This document shows, in pieces, positions 1-8,069 of a stretch of DNA of 64,000 nt. The position numbers and the translations under genes are program-made. The DNA is from Bin5 sp022821545 (GTDB lineage Bacteria; Chloroflexota; Anaerolineae; Caldilineales; Caldilineaceae): contig CAXXLO010000002.1 of the NCBI GenBank assembly GCA_963664085.2, positions 1,860,001-1,924,000 on the forward strand, written 5' to 3'. A model generated the notes under the pieces. The model saw only the letters and a list, made by a program, of their open reading frames with translations, did not search any database and was not told the origin of the DNA. How positions within the stretch are numbered: position 1 is the stretch's first letter; each line of letters opens with the position of its first letter.

Positions 1-910
1 CGATTTTCCAGATCGCCAGCAGACCATCGTTACCACCGGAAGCCAGCAGCCTACCCCGTCGTTGAAACTTCAGGTGCTTGATCAGGTGCCGGTGCCCTTC
101 CACCATGATCGGTTTAGTGTTTTCTGGCCCCTTGCCGGAACAGTCCCAGATCACCGCCTGAGTCCCGCCGCCGGTCGCCAGGTAGCGACTGTTAGAGCTC
201 CATGCCAGTTCCAGCACCTTCGTTTCGTAGCCCCACATCTGCAAATCCTGCCCGGTAGCGACGAGCCAGAAATGCACCGTCGAGTCCTGGTCGCCGGTCG
301 CAATGTGCTTTCCATCGGGACTCCACTCCAGTGTGAGTGTCGAACCCTGCCATTCGAAACGGTTGAGTGGTTCCGCTTTTGTGGGGTCATACAGCACGAC
401 GCCATTGTAGGCAGAAATGGCGAACTGCTTGCCATCATGCCGCCACTTGATGTCAGTAATGGTGCTGTTCGCATCGGGATATTCGCAGTTCAATTCCCCG
501 CTGGCATTCCACAGGCGCAGTTTGCGCCCTGCGGCTGACACCAGCCTGTCACCCGCAGGGCTGAAAGCGACACGCTCCACCCAGCTTGCGCCGCCTTCCA
601 TTTCAGAGGTCTGCCTTCCTGTCTTGGTATCCCACAGCCGTACCTTGCCGTCCTGCCCGACACTGGCGAGCAGACGACTGTCTTTATGCCACGAAATTGC
701 CATCGTGCCGAGGGTATGGCCGGGTAGATTGCCCTGTAACGCGCCGTCTCTACCACTAAACACCGTGATTGGTCCGGACACACCCGCCGCTGCCAGCAGT
801 TTGCCATCCGGCGACCATGCCAGCCCTATCGGATGATCGTCAATGTCGGTACGCCACATTGCCTTGAGCGATGGCTGCGGCGGTTTGCGTTTGTCTTTGC
901 GCCGCATCAT
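1..910 (-). CDS. WD40-repeat protein, C-terminal part outside window
   Basis: An open frame runs on the minus strand from ATG at 910 past base 1 without a stop, giving about 303 residues. It shows regularly spaced WD40 blades: LAWSPDG, WHKDSRLLASVGQDGKVRLWD, VAFSPAGDRL, LEWSPDGKHIATG, LAWSSNSRYLATGG and a last LLASGGNDG. A basic head (MMRRKDKRK) precedes the first blade and there is no signal peptide, so a cytoplasmic beta-propeller scaffold is likely. The ATG overlaps the TGA of the COG0523 GTPase gene (ATGA), which indicates translational coupling and a shared role in the metal locus. The specific partner cannot be told from sequence. Confidence 0.85.
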   Translation of the reverse strand, partial: MMRRKDKRKPPQPSLKAMWRTDIDDHPIGLAWSPDGKLLAAAGVSGPITVFSGRDGALQGNLPGHTLGTMAISWHKDSRLLASVGQDGKVRLWDTKTGRQTSEMEGGASWVERVAFSPAGDRLVSAAGRKLRLWNASGELNCEYPDANSTITDIKWRHDGKQFAISAYNGVVLYDPTKAEPLNRFEWQGSTLTLEWSPDGKHIATGDQDSTVHFWLVATGQDLQMWGYETKVLELAWSSNSRYLATGGGTQAVIWDCSGKGPENTKPIMVEGHRHLIKHLKFQRRGRLLASGGNDGLLAIWKI

Positions 911-2265
911 GAAACCAGACATGCGCGGAAGCCTTCTTCCAGTGCAGCCCGATCAAGGTTACGCCCGATAAAAACCATCTTGTTTTGACGCTTCTCATTC
1001 CCCCACGGACGGTCCGGGCGGCCGTCAAAGAGCATATGCACCCCCTGAAATACGAAGCGCTCATTCCAGCCGCGCACGCTCAACACGCCCTTCATTCGGA
1101 AGATGTCCAGCCCATGCACGCGCAGCAGTTGACCTAACCAACTATTGAGCCTCTCCAGGTGAAAATCACCGGGGATGGTGATGCCAACAGAAGTCACCTC
1201 TTCGTCGTGTTCATGATCCGGCTTGTACTCGCGGGTTTCGAGTGGGGCAAGCACGGCATCCGTGCCGCACAGGTGCGCGTCGAATTCATCAGGGTGATGC
1301 TCGGTGAACAGCATGTAATGGCCCGGCTGCTGAATCACGAAGTTGAAGACGGTCTCGCCCTTTCCGTTCAGCACGAGCTGGTTGTGCTGTCCTTTGCCGA
1401 GGTGCAGCGTTTCGCCCGCATTTACTGCCTGCTCATCTTCAGAGAAGGTCAGTACGGCCTCCATCAGCGTCGCTTCCTTCGCCGCCAATCCATTATTTGC
1501 CAGCGGCAGCAGTGCGGCCCCCATTGCCGGGTCAGGGCCGTCACCCATCACCCATTCGTAAGTCCCGGTGTTCAGCTCATAGATACCCGACCATTCAAAC
1601 GGGTACTCCGGCTCCATGAACTTCGGGTCGATTTCCAGTGCCCGGTCGAGATTGAAGCCGCCCACATTGAGAATATTGTCCATCTCGACCACCGCGTCGC
1701 GGGTGCGGCAGATCTTCGCCATGCTGTTTATGCTTTTGATGCGTGCCTCGAGTCTGTCGAGGTCTTCCGGGGCAACCAGATCAATCTTGTTGAGCAGAAT
1801 CACATCAGCAAAGGCAACCTGTTCCTTTGCCTCATCGCTGTCGTCGATATGTTCCCAGATGTGTTTGGCATCCACCACCGTCACAATCGCATCCAGCATC
1901 AACTTTTCCTGCATATCGTCATCCACGTAAAAGGTCTGCGCGACAGGACCGGGATCCGCCATGCCGGTCGTTTCGACCATGATGTAATCGAACTTGTCGC
2001 GGCGCTTCATCAGATGACCGAGAATGCGAATCAGATCACCCCGAACGGTGCAGCAGATGCATCCGTTGTTCATCTCGAAGATCTCTTCTTCCGCGCCAAT
2101 GACCAGATCGTTATCAATGCCGATCTCGCCGAACTCATTTTCGATCACCGCGATTTTCTTACCGTGATTTTCGGTCAGGACGCGGTTGAGTAACGTGGTT
2201 TTGCCTGCCCCCAGAAAGCCCGTCAGAACGGTCACCGGCACTCGTGTTTCAACTGTGTTCAACAT
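907..2265 (-). CDS. COG0523/CobW-family GTPase, probable zinc metallochaperone
   Basis: The 452-aa product starts MLNTVETRVPVTVL. It has a Walker A loop in GFLGAGKTTLL near residue 17, the family metal-binding motif GCICC near residue 67, the switch/Walker B segment VETTGMADP, and the NKID guanine-recognition motif. A CobW C-terminal domain follows (GVLSVRGWNERFVFQGVHM). Family members use GTP hydrolysis to deliver Zn, Co, Fe or Ni. A Zur-type regulator and ZnuACB-like importer upstream on the same strand point to zinc. ATG at 2265 was chosen because GAGGAG lies just upstream; an in-frame TTG seven codons earlier is less likely. A 17-bp tandem repeat fills the leader just upstream. Confidence 0.9.
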   Translation of the reverse strand: MLNTVETRVPVTVLTGFLGAGKTTLLNRVLTENHGKKIAVIENEFGEIGIDNDLVIGAEEEIFEMNNGCICCTVRGDLIRILGHLMKRRDKFDYIMVETTGMADPGPVAQTFYVDDDMQEKLMLDAIVTVVDAKHIWEHIDDSDEAKEQVAFADVILLNKIDLVAPEDLDRLEARIKSINSMAKICRTRDAVVEMDNILNVGGFNLDRALEIDPKFMEPEYPFEWSGIYELNTGTYEWVMGDGPDPAMGAALLPLANNGLAAKEATLMEAVLTFSEDEQAVNAGETLHLGKGQHNQLVLNGKGETVFNFVIQQPGHYMLFTEHHPDEFDAHLCGTDAVLAPLETREYKPDHEHDEEVTSVGITIPGDFHLERLNSWLGQLLRVHGLDIFRMKGVLSVRGWNERFVFQGVHMLFDGRPDRPWGNEKRQNKMVFIGRNLDRAALEEGFRACLVS

Positions 2266-2276
2266 GTTCCTGTCTC

Positions 2277-2344
2277 CTCTATTCAACTGCCTTCTCTGTT
2301 CAGCTGCCTTCTCTGCTCAACTGCCTTCTCTATTCAACTGTCAC
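2277..2344. repeat. Four-copy 17-bp tandem repeat in COG0523 gene leader
   Basis: Four imperfect units of the type CTCTRTTCARCTGCCTT stand head to tail immediately 5' of the GTPase gene. The copies differ by one to four bases. No open frame explains the period. Confidence 0.8.
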
Positions 2345-2430
2345 TTCCGGCGGACAGCGCTTCAATGAGCGCCCGCGTCAGCGCGATCTTGAACTGATGC
2401 AGCATCCCGGTGATAGCGAGCGGGCTGCAT

Positions 2431-2470
2431 CCCGGCTAATCTCCCGGCTAATCTCCCAGCTAATCTCCCG
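2431..2470. repeat. 12-bp tandem repeat across a stop codon
   Basis: Three copies of CCCGGCTAATCT (third copy CCCAGCTAATCT) plus a partial fourth. The TAG stop of the neighbouring 387-aa gene lies in the array. Between this array and the 17-bp array, a 23-codon minus-strand frame (starting MLHQFKIALTRAL) can be read, but nothing supports its expression. Confidence 0.8.
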
Positions 2471-3623
2471 CAGCGATGACTTCATCCAGCGCAAACAACG
2501 GGCGGTAGGCATCATGCCCTGCGCCATAAGTTCGATCCATCAAGGAAGCGTACTCGGCGGCATAGGCGGGATTCGTGCGCCAGCGCACACCGAGATATTC
2601 CGCCGCTTTGACGATGCCCAGCACACCGTGTTTGATCTCCTCAAAAGTGTAATCCGGCCCCACCGGGACGCACATCCAGCGGGCGAGGTTCGCCGCCGTT
2701 CCCCGGTGATCCGGCGCGCCGTCAGCGCCCAGCGCCGCATAATGCAAAGGCCGAATCTGTGGCAGCCAGCGTACGGGCGTATTTTCCTGCTCAACGTAAG
2801 CGTAAAACGTGGCGACGTCGCTCTCTGGCGGAATCTGCACCGCGACCGCGGTCGCCAGCGCCAGCCTGTTCGGCTCGTGTGTCACCAGCCCCGCGGCTTC
2901 ACGCAGACCGCGCCGCATCTCCGCCAGATTCGCGCCCTGCTGCTCTGCCAGTTCCGGCAGACGTGTACACTGTGCCAGTGCCTGCGCTGCGTTCGGGCAG
3001 TCAACCGGCTGACGCAATGCTCTCACCTCTGCATAGAGTGCCTCATCACTGAATGCCAGCAGCGCGCCGGGGCGGTCATCAGCGTCAGGCAGATGTAAGC
3101 CGTACAGCGTCACCGCCGGGCGCTCTGCCGCGCCGGGCGTAGGCAGCGTGTCAGCGCAGTCGAGCCACATAGCGTTCTGCGGCTGCCACAACCCGCGCAC
3201 AACCTGCGTCCAGGTGAAGCGGGTGCTGGACGGCGCGAGCCGTAGACGCGCGTCAAAGTCCAGAAACCGCGGCAGCGCCTCATGGTGCTTGACCGACTCT
3301 GCCAGGTCATGGCTGGCATTCGCCGGCACACCGACCCATTCGCCCGGCTGAATCCCCGCCGCCTGATGCACTAAGCGCCGAGCGCGGTAGGCGTCTCGCG
3401 CCAGCACAACCCGCGCGCCGCCCAGGCGTTCCGACCACGTCGCTTCTGCCGCTTCAAGCGTCACCTCGGCATGTGAAGCTGTCTTGGCAGGTAGGGTCAG
3501 CCGCTCATCCAGCGGTGGATGAGCGGCGTAATCTGCGCCGCGCACCGGCAACCCGCCGAGCGCCTCCACCGGACAGAAGCCCCCTAACCATACCGTTCCC
3601 CAATCAACGGGCACATTCAACAT
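2460..3623 (-). CDS. Unassigned 387-aa protein in zinc locus (possibly PLP fold-type I-like)
   Basis: The frame is intact with ATG at 3623 preceded by an AGAGAGG purine stretch. The N-terminal 60 residues are Pro/Leu-rich (GFCPVEALGG). The segment RRLVHQAAGIQPGEWVGVPANAS followed by LDFDARLRLAP, WLDCADTLPTPG and LYGLHLPDADDRPGALLAF resembles the layout of the large domain of DegT/DnrJ-type PLP proteins, but no clear Schiff-base lysine was identified, so this is only a structural guess. A C-terminal TFEEIKHGVLGIVKAAEYLG and GRTYGAGHD-like region may be another helix bundle. It lies between znuB and the COG0523 gene on the same strand, so co-regulation by zinc is likely. Function unknown. Confidence 0.7.
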   Translation of the reverse strand: MLNVPVDWGTVWLGGFCPVEALGGLPVRGADYAAHPPLDERLTLPAKTASHAEVTLEAAEATWSERLGGARVVLARDAYRARRLVHQAAGIQPGEWVGVPANASHDLAESVKHHEALPRFLDFDARLRLAPSSTRFTWTQVVRGLWQPQNAMWLDCADTLPTPGAAERPAVTLYGLHLPDADDRPGALLAFSDEALYAEVRALRQPVDCPNAAQALAQCTRLPELAEQQGANLAEMRRGLREAAGLVTHEPNRLALATAVAVQIPPESDVATFYAYVEQENTPVRWLPQIRPLHYAALGADGAPDHRGTAANLARWMCVPVGPDYTFEEIKHGVLGIVKAAEYLGVRWRTNPAYAAEYASLMDRTYGAGHDAYRPLFALDEVIAAGD

Positions 3624-3710
3624 CTTTTTCCTCTCTCTTTATCTCTTGTCTATCGGTGCATCTACTCGTTCTCGACGGCTTCGGACGAGCCGCTCGCGGC
3701 AAGAGGATTC

Positions 3711-4529
3711 TCAGGCGGGTGCTCTTCGCCTGAATGAGACTGCCAGCGCGAATATCCCGCTTGCGACCAGGGTCATGGCAGGACCGGCGGGCAGATTGAA
3801 GTGGTAGGAGATGTAAAGCCCGGTCACGGCGGCAGCGGTCCCTATCGCCGCGGCCGCTATCATCATCGAGACAAAACGTCTCACCAACAGATAGGCCGTG
3901 GCCGCAGGTGTCACCAGCATCGCCATGACCAGAATGACGCCCGCCGCCTGAATTCCTATCACGATCACAAGGGCCAGCATAACCAGCAGCACGTAATCGA
4001 CGATGTTGGCGCGCGCGCCGACAACCTGCGACCCCACGGGGTCAAAGCTCGCAAACAGCAGCCAGTGGTGTAGGCCGAATAGCCCCAGAATGACCATTAT
4101 CGTTATCCCAAGGGACACATAGATGTCGGTCGGAGATATGGCCAGCAGCTGCCCCAGGAGCAGGTCTTCCATATCGACCCGAATCGTCGTTGAAAGCGAC
4201 AGCATCGCAAGTCCCAGCGCAAACATGGCCGCAAAGAGGATGCCTATCGAAGTATCAGAGCTGAAGCCCGCACGCCGGCTCACAATCCTGACCAGCACGG
4301 CAACGGTGACCCCTGTTGGGACGGCGGCTATGGCCGGGTTGATGCCCACGATGAACCCAAGCACCATTCCCGGCAGCACCGCGTGGGCGAGAGCGTCCCC
4401 CATGAAGGCGAGGTTTCTGGTGACGACGTACGCGCCAACCAGGGGACACATCACGCCCACAAGCACCGAGCCGATCAAGGCCCTCACCATGAAGCCGTAC
4501 TCGAGTGGGGCGACAAAGAACTCTATCAC
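3711..4529 (-). CDS. znuB: Zinc/manganese ABC importer permease (ABC-3 family)
   Basis: The 272-aa protein is almost entirely hydrophobic with about eight membrane segments. It matches the ZnuB/TroC/MntB family: an N-terminal GVMCPLVGAYVVTRNLAFMGDALAHAVLPG block, then GFSSDTSIGILFAAMFALGL and the ILVMAMLVTPAATAYLLVRRF segment typical of ABC-3 permeases. It forms the inner-membrane channel for the adjacent ATPase (5-bp gap) and metal-binding lipoprotein. Zinc rather than manganese is inferred from the Zur-like regulator and COG0523 neighbour. Confidence 0.9.
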   Translation of the reverse strand: MIEFFVAPLEYGFMVRALIGSVLVGVMCPLVGAYVVTRNLAFMGDALAHAVLPGMVLGFIVGINPAIAAVPTGVTVAVLVRIVSRRAGFSSDTSIGILFAAMFALGLAMLSLSTTIRVDMEDLLLGQLLAISPTDIYVSLGITIMVILGLFGLHHWLLFASFDPVGSQVVGARANIVDYVLLVMLALVIVIGIQAAGVILVMAMLVTPAATAYLLVRRFVSMMIAAAAIGTAAAVTGLYISYHFNLPAGPAMTLVASGIFALAVSFRRRAPA

Positions 4530-4534
4530 CTACT

Positions 4535-5293
4535 CTAGCTGCCCTCCCCGGCCATCGCGAGGCGCACACCGGGGGCGCCGTACAGCTGCTCCATGACCTC
4601 GGACGTAAACACCTCGTCGGGAGGGCCGCAGGCGCACACCCGGCGGTTCAGACACAGTACCTGGTCGAAGCGGCCGGCCAGGTTGGTCAGGTCGTGGGTC
4701 GCCAGCAGGACAATGCGCCCTTCATTCCGCACCGTCTGGAGGACCTCTACGAGGCCCTCCTGGGCGCCCGCGTCAACGCCGCTGAAAGCCTCATCCAGAA
4801 GAAGCACGCTTGCCTCCTGGGTGAGCGCCCTGGCTACGAATACCCTCTGCCTCTGCCCGCCCGAAAGCTCCGTCATCAGGGCAGAGCGATGGTCCCACAG
4901 ACCCACACGGTATAGACACGCGTCGACAAGCTCGCGGTCCCTTTTCCCGGGGCGCCGGCACCACCCCAGTCGGCAGCACCGGCCCATCATGGCAACGTCC
5001 TTGACGGTCACAGGGAACCGCCAGTTGACGCTCTCGCGCTGAGGCACGTAGGCCAACGCCCCGCGTCCCTGGTCCACGCGGTGAAGGGTCACCTTCCCCC
5101 GGCGAACCGGGAGGAGCCCGGCAATCGCATTGAACAGCGTGCTCTTGCCGGCTCCGTTCGGTCCTACAACGCCCATGAGAGTCCCCGCTTCTACATCGAA
5201 GGAAACGTTACTCAGGGCCATCTGCCCGTCGAACTCTACGGTCACGTCCTGAAGCGACATGCTCGCGCCGCGTGGGTCCGGAATTGGGTTCAT
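4535..5293 (-). CDS. znuC: Zinc/manganese ABC importer ATPase
   Basis: The 252-aa ABC ATPase has Walker A GPNGAGKST near residue 44, the Q-loop region YVPQRESVNWRFPVTV typical of metal importers, signature LSGGQRQR, Walker B VLLLDEAFSGVD and the H-loop in LLATHDL. Its ATG overlaps the TGA of the upstream binding-protein gene by 4 bp (ATGA), so the two are translationally coupled. It energises the ABC-3 permease encoded immediately downstream. Confidence 0.93.
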   Translation of the reverse strand: MNPIPDPRGASMSLQDVTVEFDGQMALSNVSFDVEAGTLMGVVGPNGAGKSTLFNAIAGLLPVRRGKVTLHRVDQGRGALAYVPQRESVNWRFPVTVKDVAMMGRCCRLGWCRRPGKRDRELVDACLYRVGLWDHRSALMTELSGGQRQRVFVARALTQEASVLLLDEAFSGVDAGAQEGLVEVLQTVRNEGRIVLLATHDLTNLAGRFDQVLCLNRRVCACGPPDEVFTSEVMEQLYGAPGVRLAMAGEGS

Positions 5294-6438
5294 TTCAATG
5301 CCCCGACGATGCGTTCCACATTTGTACGCACCATGCCAAGGTAGGTGTCAGCGCCGCTGCCCTCCGGCCCAAGGGAACCTGAATAGAGCCGGACCAGCTG
5401 CGCGCCGGTCTCCGTTGCTATCGTCTGCGCCAGCCTCTCGCTGACTGTCGTCTCACCAAACACTGCTGGTATATCGTGCTCCCGGACCACATCGACCAGT
5501 CCCGCAATGTGCTCCGCAGACGGCTCCACGTGCGTCGCCAACGACGGGATAACCAGGCCAACGATCTCAAACCCATAAAGCGCTGCCAAGTAGGAGAAGC
5601 TGTCGTGTGATGTAACCAGCAGTCTGCGCTCCGGCGCCACAGTACTGACCTGCTCCTGGATCCAGGCGTGAAGCTCGTCGAGCTGCTCCCCATACGCTGA
5701 AGCGTTCTGGAGGTAGACGCTCGCGTTGTCGGGGTCTATCGCCGAGAGCCGGGCGGCTATCTCGTTGACCGCGATCTTCACCCGGATCGGGTCGAACCAG
5801 AAGTGGGGATCCAGAGGACCGTGTGCGTGCCCTTCATGGCCGTGCTCGTCTTCGTCCTCATGATCATCGTCGTCATGGCCGTGCTCGTCTTCATCCTCAT
5901 GATCATCCTCGTCATGGCCGTGCTCGTCTTCATCCTCATGATCATCCTCGTCATGGCCATGCTCGTCTTCGTCCTCGTGATCATCGTCGTCATGGCCGTG
6001 CTCGTCTTCATCCCCGTGATCGTCATGCATATCGCCCATGGCGAACTCGATCGGATCGACTCCGTCACCAAGCGCGACTATCTTGGACTCGTCTGCACTG
6101 GCATTGTGCAAGAGGTCCTCCAGCCAATCGGCCTCCAGGCCGAGACCGACAGTCAACACAAGATCCGCGTCAGCTACCCTGGCAACGTCGCGAGCGCCTG
6201 GCAGAAAAGTGTGCGGGTCGCCGCCCACTGGCAGCAGGCCGAAGACCTCGACCCTGCTTCCACCTACCACCCGAGCCCAATCAGCCACAAAGGTGGTGGT
6301 TGCCACCACCTGGATCGGCGTGCCGGAGGGTGACGCCTCCTGGACGGGCTCGACACTTGTCGGCGCGACTGGGGCGCAAGCTGCCAGGAGAAACAACAGC
6401 GTGAGAACCGATGTCAGAATTCGAAGTGAGTGAAGCAT
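5290..6438 (-). CDS. znuA: ZnuA-like metal-binding lipoprotein with long His/Asp/Glu loop
   Basis: A lipoprotein signal (MLHSLRILTSVLTLLFLLAAC) precedes a cluster A-I metal-binding domain: TTTFVADWARVVGG, VGGDPHTFLPGARDVARVADADLVL, the PLDPHFWFDP motif with ligand His, VTSHDSFSYLAALYGFE and FGETTVSERLAQTIATETG. Between the first and second lobes lies a very acidic His-rich insert of five 13-residue units (HEDEDEHGH type). Such loops in ZnuA capture or chaperone Zn2+. ATG at 6438 was chosen because the lipobox then sits at residues 18-21; an earlier in-frame start would bury the signal peptide. The gene follows zur by 50 bp. Confidence 0.93.
   Translation of the reverse strand: MLHSLRILTSVLTLLFLLAACAPVAPTSVEPVQEASPSGTPIQVVATTTFVADWARVVGGSRVEVFGLLPVGGDPHTFLPGARDVARVADADLVLTVGLGLEADWLEDLLHNASADESKIVALGDGVDPIEFAMGDMHDDHGDEDEHGHDDDDHEDEDEHGHDEDDHEDEDEHGHDEDDHEDEDEHGHDDDDHEDEDEHGHEGHAHGPLDPHFWFDPIRVKIAVNEIAARLSAIDPDNASVYLQNASAYGEQLDELHAWIQEQVSTVAPERRLLVTSHDSFSYLAALYGFEIVGLVIPSLATHVEPSAEHIAGLVDVVREHDIPAVFGETTVSERLAQTIATETGAQLVRLYSGSLGPEGSGADTYLGMVRTNVERIVGALK
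5835..6029. repeat. Five 39-bp coding repeats (His/Asp/Glu loop of ZnuA)
   Basis: Copies begin at 5835, 5874, 5913, 5952 and 5991, each starting CATGGCCRTGCTCGTCTTC on the plus strand. The 39-bp period equals 13 codons, so changes in copy number would keep the reading frame and alter the length of the metal-binding loop. Confidence 0.9.
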
Positions 6439-6488
6439 CTGCGGGTACCCTTTCGTCAGGCTGGTGGCGTGTGCCCCCACAATCGGCG

Positions 6489-6926
6489 TCAGGCGCCGGC
6501 AGAGTCTCGGCAGTCGGTGCAATGCCCAAAGAATGAGACATGACTTACGTCGATCTCAAAATCGTATTGGGACTCCATCGCCCGGCGAAAGGACAGCAGG
6601 ACGCTGTGCGGCAGCTCGAGCAAGCTGTCGCAGGTGCGGCAGACGAGATGGTGGTGCGGCTCGGGGCCGGCCATCTCGTAGGCAAGCCGGCCGTCGGCTA
6701 TATGCACCATCGCCAGGATCTGCTGTTCTGTCAGAAAGTGAAGTACCCGGTAGACAGTCGCCCGGCTCAGCGTGGGAGCGATGCGGTGTACATGGTCGTA
6801 CACGGCTTCGGGCGTGACATGGTCACCGAGTTGACAGACGGCGTCCAGGATGAGTTGGCGTTGCGGTGTTACCCGGTAGCCGGATTTGCGTAACTGCCGG
6901 TTGATCTCTGCGGTATTGTGGGACAT
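6489..6926 (-). CDS. zur: Fur-family regulator, probably Zur
   Basis: The 145-aa protein has the Fur winged helix (YRVTPQRQLILDAV, TPEAVYDHV, LSRATVYRVLHFL) and the dimerisation domain with the HHHLVC sensing motif. Two CxxC pairs (CRTC, CTDC) form the structural zinc site. A palindromic operator sits 12 bp upstream of the ATG, so autoregulation is expected, and znuA follows directly. Zinc specificity is inferred from the neighbours, since Fur, Zur and Mur cannot be separated reliably by eye. Confidence 0.88.
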   Translation of the reverse strand: MSHNTAEINRQLRKSGYRVTPQRQLILDAVCQLGDHVTPEAVYDHVHRIAPTLSRATVYRVLHFLTEQQILAMVHIADGRLAYEMAGPEPHHHLVCRTCDSLLELPHSVLLSFRRAMESQYDFEIDVSHVSFFGHCTDCRDSAGA

Positions 6927-6937
6927 GATAATTTTTC

Positions 6938-6959
6938 TTGTTGCAAAAATTTACAACAA
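6938..6959. promoter_or_regulatory. Fur/Zur operator upstream of zur-znuACB
   Basis: TTGTTGCAAA-AA-TTTACAACAA is a 10-bp inverted repeat with 9 of 10 positions matching, AT-rich, and placed directly upstream of the zur start codon. This matches the architecture of Fur-family boxes. A related copy occurs at 10791-10808. Confidence 0.8.
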
Positions 6960-7007
6960 ACTACAGTATAGCGCCAACTGACCGCGGTGTCAATACCGGT
7001 TTCCCGT

Positions 7008-7165
7008 CCGCGCACGCCTCTGAACACCATCAGCTCGGCCAGCTCCACGATCTCCTCCGTCAGCGCCTTCTCATCCTCTGCCTGGCTCGGCTCGTATCGC
7101 TGTGCTGCCCTCGGCTATCGCCGCCTCAGGCTCTCTCAGCCTGTTGATCGCCTGCTCCGGCGTAT
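7008..7165 (-). mobile_element. IS3-family remnant with internal deletions
   Basis: Three short blocks match in order the IS3 element at 19.2-20.4 kb: about 7008-7045 resembles 19565-19600, 7046-7090 resembles 19945-19990, and 7100-7165 resembles 20296-20365. The remnant therefore keeps pieces of orfB and the start of orfA but not their junctions. It separates dppC from the zur operator, and its orfA part is translated as the tail of dppC. Confidence 0.8.
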
Positions 7166-8063
7166 GCATCGTCCGCGGATCAAGCAGGTCTCTCAGACCG
7201 TCGCCGAGCAAATTGAATCCAAGCACTGCCAAAAAGATCGCCGCGCCGGGTATCAGCAACAGGCGCGGCGCGGTTTGCAAGTGCGGGCGGGCGTCGTTGA
7301 GCATAGCGCCCCATTCCGGCGTGGGCGGTTGCGCTCCGAGTCCCAGGAAATTCAGGCCGGCAATACCCAGGATGATCCAGCCCACGTCCAGGGAAGCGAT
7401 CACGACGATGGGGCCGATGATGTTGGGGGCAATGTGTCGCAGTATTATGCGCAGGTTGCCGGCTCCGGCTACGCGTGCCGACATCACGTACTCCATCTGT
7501 CGCGCCCCCATGGTGACCGCGCGGATGATGCGCGCGTGCCCCACCCACCAGACCGCGCCGGCTGCCAGCAGCACGTTCAACAGTCCGGGCCCCAGCGCTC
7601 CCGCCACGGCCAGCGCCAGAATCAGCGATGGAAACGCCAGGAGCAGGTCCACGACACCCATCAACGCCGTGTCCGGCCAGCCGCCATGGTAGCCGGACAC
7701 GATGCCCACCGTCAGCGCGATGATCATGCTCAGGGCCAGCGTGGTGATGGCGGCCAGCAGCGTCATGCGCCCCCCATAAACGACCCGGCTGAACGTGTCC
7801 CGCCCCAGGTGATCGGTGCCCAAAGGGTGTGTCATGGACGGCGAGAGCAACCGTGCGGGCAAGTTGATCTCCGTGGGATCATCTATCGGTAGCCAGGGCG
7901 CCAACAGTCCTCCCAGCAGCAGCGACACCACCAGGAACAACCCCAACGTGGTTCCGGGTTCCCGCAACGGCGCCGTCCACCTCCGCCACTGACGCGCCCT
8001 CCCGCCGATGGCCGGAACGGGAACCCGTTCTCCGGTACTCTTAGCATCGCCACGAGCCCTCAT
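7071..8063 (-). CDS. DppC/NikC-like ABC permease with IS-derived C-terminus
   Basis: The 330-aa protein is a second-subunit permease of the peptide/nickel/opine family: LPTDDP-type N-terminal loop, PLGTDHLGRDTFSRVVYGGR, and the cytoplasmic EAA loop YVMSARVAGAGNLRIILRHIAPN. The normal family end is GFNLLGDGLRDLLDPR, reached here about residue 295. The remaining roughly 35 residues (HTPEQAINRLREPEAAIAEG) match the N-terminus of IS3 OrfA in this window (HTPEQVVNKLREAEVAIAEG), so the stop codon was replaced by transposon sequence. A GGAGAGG ribosome site precedes ATG. No ATPase gene follows, where dppD/dppF usually stand. Confidence 0.88.
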   Translation of the reverse strand: MRARGDAKSTGERVPVPAIGGRARQWRRWTAPLREPGTTLGLFLVVSLLLGGLLAPWLPIDDPTEINLPARLLSPSMTHPLGTDHLGRDTFSRVVYGGRMTLLAAITTLALSMIIALTVGIVSGYHGGWPDTALMGVVDLLLAFPSLILALAVAGALGPGLLNVLLAAGAVWWVGHARIIRAVTMGARQMEYVMSARVAGAGNLRIILRHIAPNIIGPIVVIASLDVGWIILGIAGLNFLGLGAQPPTPEWGAMLNDARPHLQTAPRLLLIPGAAIFLAVLGFNLLGDGLRDLLDPRTMHTPEQAINRLREPEAAIAEGSTAIRAEPGRG

Positions 8064-8069
8064 CCGCGG

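Noticed and set aside
5835..6029. CRISPR-like array
   Set aside because: The units have no spacers and are continuous codons of the ZnuA acidic loop.
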